This document shows positions 26,627 through 31,963 of a DNA stretch of 31,963 bases, in pieces. Position 1 is the first letter of the stretch, and each line of letters opens with the position of its first letter. The notes under the pieces are model-generated. The model was given only the letters and a program-made list of their open reading frames with translations, was not told the DNA's origin and searched no databases. This DNA comes from Coriobacteriia bacterium (GTDB taxonomy: Bacteria; Actinomycetota; Coriobacteriia; WRKU01): positions 1 to 31,963 of the forward strand of contig WRDL01000003.1 of assembly GCA_009784095.1 (NCBI GenBank), read 5' to 3'. A program made the position numbers and the translations under genes.

Positions 26627-28306
26627 ATGGAACAACTGCACACCGACCTGTCCATAGGTCAGTACTTCGAACAGACCGTTGCCGAGCATCCCGACCGTGA
26701 CTTCATCGTCATGCCCGATCGCGGTTTGCGCTGGAGCTATGCCCAATTCAACGAGAGGGTCGACGATCTGGCCAAGGCGTTGCTTATAAACGGCATCAGT
26801 GCGGGCGACCACGTCGGCATCTGGGCGCGTAACGTGCCTGACTGGATGACGTTCATGTTCGCGACCGCCAAGATCGGCGCCGTGCTCGTAACCGTCAACC
26901 CGGTCTATAAGAGCCACGAGCTCGCCTACGTGATCAAACAGGCCGATCTCAAAGCGCTCGCCATCATCGACGCTTATCGCGACGTCGACTATGTCAAGGT
27001 ACTGCGCGAGCTTATCCCCGAGTCGATGACCGATGAGCGTGGCGCGCTGCAAAGCGCCGAATACCCTCAACTGAAGATGCTGATCTATCTGGGCCCCGAG
27101 AAGTACAAGGGATTCTTCTCGATGCCCGAACTCTTACTGCTCGGTGAGCATACCGATGATGCGGATCTGCGCGCGGCGGTCGCTGCGACCGATCCCGATG
27201 ATGTGGTAAACATGCAGTACACGTCCGGCACGACCGGATTTCCCAAAGGGGTCCAGTTGACCAGCCGCAACATCCTCAACAACGGGTTCTACATCGGTGA
27301 GCGCCAACGTCTGACCGGCGAGGATCGGGTGTGTCTGCCGGTCCCGCTCTTCCATTGCTTCGGTTGCGTGCTCGGTGTGATGGCGATCCTGACCCATGGG
27401 GCGACCACGATCCTGCTCGAGGAATTCAATCCGTTCCTGGTGCTTGCCGCGGTCGAGAAGGAAAAGGCGACCGCACTCTACGGAGTGCCCACGATGTTCA
27501 TTGCCGAGCTCGAGCATCCCGCGTTCGATCAGTTCGATCTTTCCAGTCTGCGCACCGGTATCATGGCAGGTTCGCCCTGCCCGGTCGATATCATGAAGCG
27601 CGTCATTAACGATATGCACTGCAAGGACATCACGATCACCTATGGACTGACCGAGGCGAGCCCCGCGATGACGATGAGCGATGTGACCGATCCGCTCGAG
27701 GCACGCTGCGAGACGGTCGGTAAGAAGATGCCGATCAGCGAAGTGCTCATAGTCGATCCCGAGACCGGTAAGGAGTGCCCACCGGGTGTGCCGGGTGAGT
27801 TGTGCGCCCGTGGCTACAACGTCATGAAGGGCTACTACAATATGCCCGAGGCGACCGAAGAGGCGATCGACGAGGAAGGCTGGCTCCACAGTGGGGATCT
27901 GGGCACCATCGATGAGCAAGGCTACTACCGCATCACCGGTCGCATCAAGGACATGATCATCCGTGGTGGCGAGAATATCTATCCGCGTGAGATCGAGGAG
28001 TTCCTCTATCCACTCGAAGGAGTCAAGGATGTGCAGGTCGTCGGTGCGCCCGATGAGAAGTATGGCGAGATCGGTGCCGCGTTCATCATCCGCAATCCGG
28101 ACTCAGATCTCAGCGCCGATGAGGTTCGTGAGTTCTGTTACGACAAGATGGCACGCTACAAAGCGCCGAAATATATCTGTTTCGTTGACGAGTTCCCTAT
28201 GACAGGCTCGGGCAAGGTCAAGAAGTTCGTGTTGCGTGATCAGATCGCCGTGTGGCTCGAGGACGGGACGGTCGAACCTGCACCTACCTACAAGCTGACA
28301 CCGTAA
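26627..28306 (+). CDS. AMP-dependent acyl-CoA synthetase (FadD-like)
   Basis: 559 aa, full length for the ANL superfamily. It activates a carboxylic acid with ATP to an acyl adenylate, then to the CoA thioester. Motifs: P-loop YTSGTTGFPKG (198-208), YGLTEASP (339-346), SGDLG (422-426), the hinge region GRIKDMIIRGGENIYP (438-453) and the C-terminal catalytic lysine in GSGKVKK (K531). The sequence is closest in style to medium/long-chain fatty acid CoA ligases, but aromatic or cyclic acids cannot be excluded. AGGTGA precedes the ATG. It lies 57 nt after the XRE-cupin gene. Repeat copy 5 begins directly after its TAA. Confidence 0.93.
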   Translation: MEQLHTDLSIGQYFEQTVAEHPDRDFIVMPDRGLRWSYAQFNERVDDLAKALLINGISAGDHVGIWARNVPDWMTFMFATAKIGAVLVTVNPVYKSHELAYVIKQADLKALAIIDAYRDVDYVKVLRELIPESMTDERGALQSAEYPQLKMLIYLGPEKYKGFFSMPELLLLGEHTDDADLRAAVAATDPDDVVNMQYTSGTTGFPKGVQLTSRNILNNGFYIGERQRLTGEDRVCLPVPLFHCFGCVLGVMAILTHGATTILLEEFNPFLVLAAVEKEKATALYGVPTMFIAELEHPAFDQFDLSSLRTGIMAGSPCPVDIMKRVINDMHCKDITITYGLTEASPAMTMSDVTDPLEARCETVGKKMPISEVLIVDPETGKECPPGVPGELCARGYNVMKGYYNMPEATEEAIDEEGWLHSGDLGTIDEQGYYRITGRIKDMIIRGGENIYPREIEEFLYPLEGVKDVQVVGAPDEKYGEIGAAFIIRNPDSDLSADEVREFCYDKMARYKAPKYICFVDEFPMTGSGKVKKFVLRDQIAVWLEDGTVEPAPTYKLTP

Positions 28307-28420
28307 TGAGACAGTAGGGTCGGTTCCTTTTGTCCCAAAATAGATGAGTGCGATACCTGATCAACAGGGTCGATCAGTATTGTTGTACTGTGTGGCAAAA
28401 GGAACCGACCCTACTGTCTT
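28307..28420. repeat. REP/BIME-like inverted repeat pair, copy 5
   Basis: Left unit 28307-28337 starts TGAGACAGTAGGG immediately after the ligase TAA stop, so that the junction reads TAATGA. The right unit is 28391-28420. The 53-nt loop holds a weak hairpin (ATACCTGATC / GATCAGTAT) and no T-run. Confidence 0.88.
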
Positions 28421-28436
28421 GCGACTGTCTCGCTAC

Positions 28437-28466
28437 TGTGGCAAAAGGAACCGACCCCGCTGCCAC
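28437..28466. repeat. Extra complete repeat unit next to copy 5
   Basis: A third unit in the right-arm orientation (TGTGGCAAAAGGAACCGACC then CCGCTGCCAC). The outer bases have changed together (TGTGGCA at one end, TGCCAC at the other) so that the unit stays self-complementary. It follows the right arm of copy 5 by 16 nt. Confidence 0.8.
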
Positions 28467-28500
28467 GCTATCGGCACATGAATACGCTATGCGCATGTAG

Positions 28501-28506
28501 TATACT
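28501..28506 (+). promoter_or_regulatory. Possible -10 box of the membrane protein/Tat/Hyp operon
   Basis: TATACT lies 46 bases before the ATG at 28552. I see no acceptable -35 at 16-18 bases, so this is only a weak candidate. Confidence 0.3.
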
Positions 28507-28551
28507 CATACAGTTACAAAAGTACTCATAGAGGCACGAAGGAGTAAGAAT

Positions 28552-29013
28552 ATGAGCGATCAGGATTTCTTTTTCGACGATGAAGTAGTCGAAGAGGTCG
28601 ATGACAAAGCGCTGGAAAAAGCGAAAAAAGCCAAGGAGAAAGCGGCACGTGACGCGAAAGCGCTCAAAGACTCAAGGATCGATGATCCGATCTCCGGTCC
28701 GACGATCACCGCGACTATCGCCGGTCTGGCAGCGGTCATCGCGCTGCTCATCGGTATCATCGGTGGAATATTCATCGGTCGCGCGCTCGTGCCGAGCACT
28801 CCGGCCGTCACCAACACGCAAGGTAGCGGTGGCTCCGGTATGGGCGGCATGGGCGGGGAGGGTACCGCACCGATATTGACCGACGAGCAGATGCAGCAAG
28901 GTATGCCCGCGGGGCATCCCGATGTCAGCGGTGGCACGGAAGAAGACGCTGCGGGAGCCGACGATGCGACCGCTGGTGATGACGCGACCACGGGTGACGA
29001 GGCTGTCGAATAG
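28552..29013 (+). CDS. Single-pass membrane protein of unknown function
   Basis: 153 aa that I do not recognise. Residues 1-45 are highly charged, first acidic (DDEVVEEVDD) then Lys/Ala-rich, likely a cytoplasmic helix or coiled coil. Residues about 52-78 are one membrane helix with glycine spacing (IGIIGGIFIG). The outer part is Gly/Met-rich (GSGGSGMGGMGGEG) and ends in a low-complexity Asp/Ala/Thr tail. AAGGAG precedes the ATG. It heads the group that leads to tatA/B, tatC and hypAB, so a part in envelope protein handling is possible but unproven. Confidence 0.75.
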   Translation: MSDQDFFFDDEVVEEVDDKALEKAKKAKEKAARDAKALKDSRIDDPISGPTITATIAGLAAVIALLIGIIGGIFIGRALVPSTPAVTNTQGSGGSGMGGMGGEGTAPILTDEQMQQGMPAGHPDVSGGTEEDAAGADDATAGDDATTGDEAVE

Positions 29014-29052
29014 CGGTCATCGAGACCGGTCGATAGGGGTTGAGAGAGTTCT

Positions 29053-29499
29053 ATGGCAATCGATAAATCAAACAGTAAACCGTGGGTGAAGATCACGGTG
29101 TGGGTGTTGACCATCGCGTTGATGTTCGCGTTCATGGGGACCGGTGTGTGGTTCCTGATCGCCAACGCGGGTTACCTGTTCAGTACCGATCACTACGACG
29201 AATCGCAAACGAGTCCGCAAGAAGAGTATGAGGTCAGCGACGAGGATATGATCCGCGCATACGAGCAGCAGATCGACAGTCTGGAGATCGAGGTCGCCGC
29301 GGGTGCGACCGCCGAGAAACAAGAACTGCTCGCCGGCATGAGCGCTTCCTACGCATACTGGCTCTATCAGCGTGGTGATGTAGCCGACTTCGGTCGAGCG
29401 ATAGAGCTTTTGGAACGTGCGATCGAACTCGATCCCGCGAACCACCAAGAGAGCGGTGATATTCTCATCGGTCAACTTCAAGGCGCTTTGAACGAATAG
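29053..29499 (+). CDS. Membrane-anchored protein with one TPR-like repeat
   Basis: 148 aa. One N-terminal membrane helix (residues about 12-40, WVKITVWVLTIALMFAF and following) anchors the protein. An acidic stretch and a coiled-coil-like helix (MIRAYEQQIDSLEIEVAAGA) come next, then residues 95-135 resemble a single TPR (ASYAYWLYQRGDVADFGRAI, LLERAIELDPAN). TPR segments bind partner proteins, so it may be an adaptor at the membrane for the Tat or hydrogenase proteins encoded downstream. No specific family is recognised. Confidence 0.75.
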   Translation: MAIDKSNSKPWVKITVWVLTIALMFAFMGTGVWFLIANAGYLFSTDHYDESQTSPQEEYEVSDEDMIRAYEQQIDSLEIEVAAGATAEKQELLAGMSASYAYWLYQRGDVADFGRAIELLERAIELDPANHQESGDILIGQLQGALNE

Positions 29500-29525
29500 C
29501 GCGTTTCGCGCGTAAGGGGTTTTCA

Positions 29526-30077
29526 TTGTTCGGTATCAGTGGAATAGAACTATTCATAATACTTGCCGTTGGATTTCTCATCTTCGGTCCCGAAGAGATG
29601 CCGAGGATCGGGCGCATCATCGGTCAAGGGTTGCGCATGTTCAATGATGCGCGCCAGGAGGTCGAGGATGTGATCACGACCGAGATCCTTCGCCCGGAAG
29701 ATGCGCAGATGCTCAAAGATCCCTTCGGTATGAAGGAGATGCAAAAAGACCTCCAAAAGACGGTCAACCAGATCTCAGATCCCAAATACAAGCCGGTACC
29801 GAAAGGTGCCGGTATGCGTGTTTCGACCGATGGCACCGCTCCAAAGCCCCGTCCGGAGGTCGTCGAGCTCGAGTCGGTCGTACCAAGTGTCGAGGATCTG
29901 CACGAAGAAGCGGCAGAGGAGGAGCCGAAGGCTCCGGTCACGATCGATACCGCTGACGCCGCCTCTATCTGGGGTGCGACCACCTTGCTCTCTGCACATG
30001 AGGACACCGCTGACGCGGGGCACGAGAGCGAAACACTCGTTGAACTCGAGAGCGAAGAGGTCGACGATGCCCGTTAA
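29526..30077 (+). CDS. TatA/TatB family twin-arginine translocase subunit
   Basis: 183 aa from a TTG start at 29526, with AAGGGG 8-13 nt upstream. The N-terminus is the short TatA/B membrane helix (ISGIELFIILAVGFLIFGPEEMP) with the family FGP hinge, followed by the amphipathic helix IGRIIGQGLRMFNDARQEVED. The residue choice (EEMPRIGR) is closer to TatB than to classical TatA. A long, acidic, Pro-rich tail of over 100 residues follows, longer than in most TatA. The tatC start lies within the 3' end of this gene, so both are coupled. No second TatA-type gene is seen in the window. Confidence 0.88.
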   Translation: MFGISGIELFIILAVGFLIFGPEEMPRIGRIIGQGLRMFNDARQEVEDVITTEILRPEDAQMLKDPFGMKEMQKDLQKTVNQISDPKYKPVPKGAGMRVSTDGTAPKPRPEVVELESVVPSVEDLHEEAAEEEPKAPVTIDTADAASIWGATTLLSAHEDTADAGHESETLVELESEEVDDAR

Positions 30078-30963
30078 TCCACGGGTGATGCCATTCACCA
30101 AGCATTTCATCGAACTACGCAAGCGGTTCATCTATATATTGATTGTTTTCTTCTTGTTCCTTATTTTGTTCTATCAAGAGTATTTCTACGTCCGCATAAT
30201 GGACTTGCTTCTCTATCCGTTAGGTGACATACTCCCAGAGAGCGGTCTGGTCGCACTCGGACCCTTCGAGTTGCTCACATTCCGTTTCAAGGTGGCGATC
30301 TACTCGGCGCTCGTTGCGTCGAGCCCGGTCATCTTCTATAACATATTCGCGTTCTTCATGCCGGCGTTCAAGAAACAGGAGCGCAAGTGGCTTTTTCCGA
30401 CCGTCGCCGCTGCCGTCCTGCTCTTCTTGGTCGGTGTCGCCTTCGCGTACTTCATCATTTTGGGTTCGACTTTCGAGTGGCTCTTCGCGCAAGGCGCGGG
30501 CGCGGTCCACGCGCTGCCTTCGGCAAATCTGTATCTGTCCGGGATCGCGCTGCTTCTCGTCGGCTTCGGTCTGGCATTCGAGCTTCCCTTGGTCGTGTTC
30601 TACCTGATCGGGTGGGGAGTGATCCCCTTCGACACTCTTGTCAAAGGATGGCGCTTCGCGGTGGTGGGTATCATGGTCGTGGCGGCGATCGCCACACCGG
30701 ACTGGTCTCCGATCACGATGGGTGGACTCTCACTTGCCATGCTGGCGCTCTACTTCGCCGCGGTGGGTCTGGCACGAGTGGTATTCGCCGAGAAGATCAA
30801 GCAACAACGCATCGAGCAGGCTGAATACGAGGCGATGTATGCCGACACCGATCTGACCGAAGAGCAAGACCTCGATCTGCCCAAGAACTTCGACACGCTC
30901 TCGCGCACCGAGCAGATGATCGCTCGCGGTCAAGCCCAGCACAAGGCGCATACCACAAAGTAG
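30067..30963 (+). CDS. tatC: Sec-independent protein translocase TatC
   Basis: 298 aa from ATG 30067, which has GAAGAGG just upstream and overlaps the preceding gene by 11 nt; ATG 30088 is an alternative. The N-terminal HFIELRKRF matches the conserved start of TatC, and six membrane helices follow, with the loop FFMPAFKKQERKW and the conserved central parts FGLAFELPLVVF and ATPDWSPITMG. TatC is the receptor for twin-arginine signal peptides and moves folded, often cofactor-bearing proteins over the membrane. The C-terminal 60 residues form a charged cytoplasmic tail. hypA follows 5 nt after the stop. Confidence 0.96.
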   Translation: MPVNPRVMPFTKHFIELRKRFIYILIVFFLFLILFYQEYFYVRIMDLLLYPLGDILPESGLVALGPFELLTFRFKVAIYSALVASSPVIFYNIFAFFMPAFKKQERKWLFPTVAAAVLLFLVGVAFAYFIILGSTFEWLFAQGAGAVHALPSANLYLSGIALLLVGFGLAFELPLVVFYLIGWGVIPFDTLVKGWRFAVVGIMVVAAIATPDWSPITMGGLSLAMLALYFAAVGLARVVFAEKIKQQRIEQAEYEAMYADTDLTEEQDLDLPKNFDTLSRTEQMIARGQAQHKAHTTK

Positions 30964-30968
30964 GCATC

Positions 30969-31340
30969 ATGCATGAGATGGGGATAATGAGCGACGTGCT
31001 CATCACTTGCGAGAACATCGCGCGTGAGGCGGGTAAGTCACGCATCACCCATATCGCGCTCACGATCGGGGAGCTGACCGACATCCAAGATTTTGCGCTC
31101 GAATTTGCGTTCGAGGCGCTCGCTCCACAGACCATTGCCAAGGACGCCACTCTCGAAATGACCTTTATCTCACCACAATCGCGCTGCAACGCTTGTGGTA
31201 AGGTATATGAGCACGATCGGTTCACGATGCTCTGCCCGGAGTGCGGCAGTTTCGAAGTCGTGCTGTTGAGCGGACGTGAATTGCAGATCGATTCGATCGA
31301 GGCAGAAGACGAGGAGGAGGCAGCCGATGACGACGATTGA
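30969..31340 (+). CDS. hypA: Hydrogenase nickel incorporation protein HypA
   Basis: 123 aa. The start MHEMGI contains the nickel-binding His2-Glu3 of HypA; the zinc site is C73-x2-C76 and C89-x2-C92. The protein inserts nickel into the large subunit of [NiFe] hydrogenase with HypB. After the usual end there is an acidic tail (AEDEEEAADDDD) not found in most HypA. hypB starts 14 nt inside this tail. The close link to tatC suggests that the matured hydrogenase is exported through the Tat system. Confidence 0.95.
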   Translation: MHEMGIMSDVLITCENIAREAGKSRITHIALTIGELTDIQDFALEFAFEALAPQTIAKDATLEMTFISPQSRCNACGKVYEHDRFTMLCPECGSFEVVLLSGRELQIDSIEAEDEEEAADDDD

Positions 31341-31963
31341 TGTCAAGACCCCTATCCTAGACCTTAATGAGAAGCTTGCGACGTCCAATCGCAAGCGTTT
31401 TGATGATAACGGCGTGTTCGTGGTCGATCTGATGGCTGGTCCCGGTGCGGGCAAGACCTCGACGATCCTGGCGACGATCGATGCTCTACGCGATGATTAC
31501 AATATTGCGGTCATCGAGGGCGATATCGCCAGTAGCGTCGATGCCGAGAAGATAAAAGCATGCGGGATCCCGGCGGTCCAGATCAACACCGGTGGCGCGT
31601 GCCATCTCGAAGCCAATATGATCCAACGCGCGATCGAGGTCCTTGATCTCGAAGATCTCGATCTCATCATCCTCGAGAACGTCGGAAACCTCGTGTGCCC
31701 GACCGAGTTCGATCTGGGCGAGCATGCCAAGGTGATGATACTGTCTATCCCCGAAGGACATGACAAACCCTACAAGTACCCCAACATCTTCCAGATCTCG
31801 CAAGCGATCATACTCAACAAGTACGACACGCTGCCGGTCTTCGACTTCAACGAGGAGGAGTTCGAGAGTCAGGTCAAGACGCTCAACCCGAAGGCACCCC
31901 TGTTCAAGATGGCATCCACAAAAGGTGAGGGTGTAGAGCCGTGGATCGAATGGCTGCGCGAGC
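31327..31963 (+). CDS. hypB: Hydrogenase nickel incorporation GTPase HypB (3' end outside the window)
   Basis: 212 codons are visible and the frame runs off the right edge, so the gene is incomplete here. Start ATG 31327 overlaps hypA by 14 nt. Walker A GPGAGKTS (38-45), the switch segment EGDIASS (64-70), the metal site C92-H93 at the dimer interface, ENVGNLVCP with C124, and the guanine-specificity motif NKYD (164-167) are all present. There is no His-rich N-terminal tail, so nickel storage is not expected. HypB hydrolyses GTP to drive nickel delivery by HypA. Confidence 0.95.
   Translation, partial: MTTIDVKTPILDLNEKLATSNRKRFDDNGVFVVDLMAGPGAGKTSTILATIDALRDDYNIAVIEGDIASSVDAEKIKACGIPAVQINTGGACHLEANMIQRAIEVLDLEDLDLIILENVGNLVCPTEFDLGEHAKVMILSIPEGHDKPYKYPNIFQISQAIILNKYDTLPVFDFNEEEFESQVKTLNPKAPLFKMASTKGEGVEPWIEWLRE

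Overview
The window comes from a Gram-positive, probably anaerobic, moderately high-GC bacterium. The best fit is the Coriobacteriia side of the Actinomycetota. This is judged from the actinobacterial style of RpoB/RpoC, LxGC lipoproteins, a PadR/HAAS/DUF4097 cassette, hydrogenase maturation genes and a compact Tat system. No 16S or other taxonomic marker is present, so the assignment is inference.

Layout. (1) 246-8614: a strong promoter, then rpoB and rpoC abutting. The polymerase is odd: RpoC ends in a domain that aligns collinearly with the DNA-binding C-terminal domain of the alpha subunit, and two normally near-invariant active-site segments (RpoB rifampicin region/fork loop 2, RpoC bridge helix) are strongly altered. 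(2) 8781-9585: a structured leader and a DUF4870 membrane protein. (3) 9603-14747: two polar amino-acid ABC uptake units, SBP-permease and SBP-permease-ATPase; the second permease carries an extra extracytoplasmic domain. (4) 14854-16086: a U32 family (TrhP/RlhA-like) RNA hydroxylation enzyme, apparently on a leaderless mRNA. (5) 16254-18054, minus strand: PadR regulator, HAAS/DUF1700 membrane protein, DUF4097 putative adhesin; divergent from them at 18254-20076 is an ABC-2 exporter. (6) 20142-21440: a GAGT microsatellite, a GNAT acetyltransferase and an iron-sulfur-type flavodoxin-fold protein. (7) 21595-22858: the L10 leader with its attenuator, rplJ and rplL. They lie about 13 kb downstream of rpoBC instead of directly upstream. 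(8) 22873-28306: a likely operon of glutamate/glutamine-type ABC transporter (ATPase, SBP, two permeases), XRE-cupin regulator and acyl-CoA ligase. (9) 28552-31963: two small membrane proteins of unknown role, TatA/B-like protein, TatC, HypA and the 5' part of HypB, suggesting a link to export and maturation of a nickel hydrogenase.

A dispersed palindromic repeat, with 31-nt units arranged as head-to-head pairs like REP/BIME elements, occurs at five places: 8612, 14745, 16126, 21466 and 28307. Each copy sits at the 3' end of a transcription unit. Two copies donate the stop codon of the preceding gene, and two enclose a typical intrinsic terminator in the loop. No transposase, CRISPR array, tRNA or rRNA was found.
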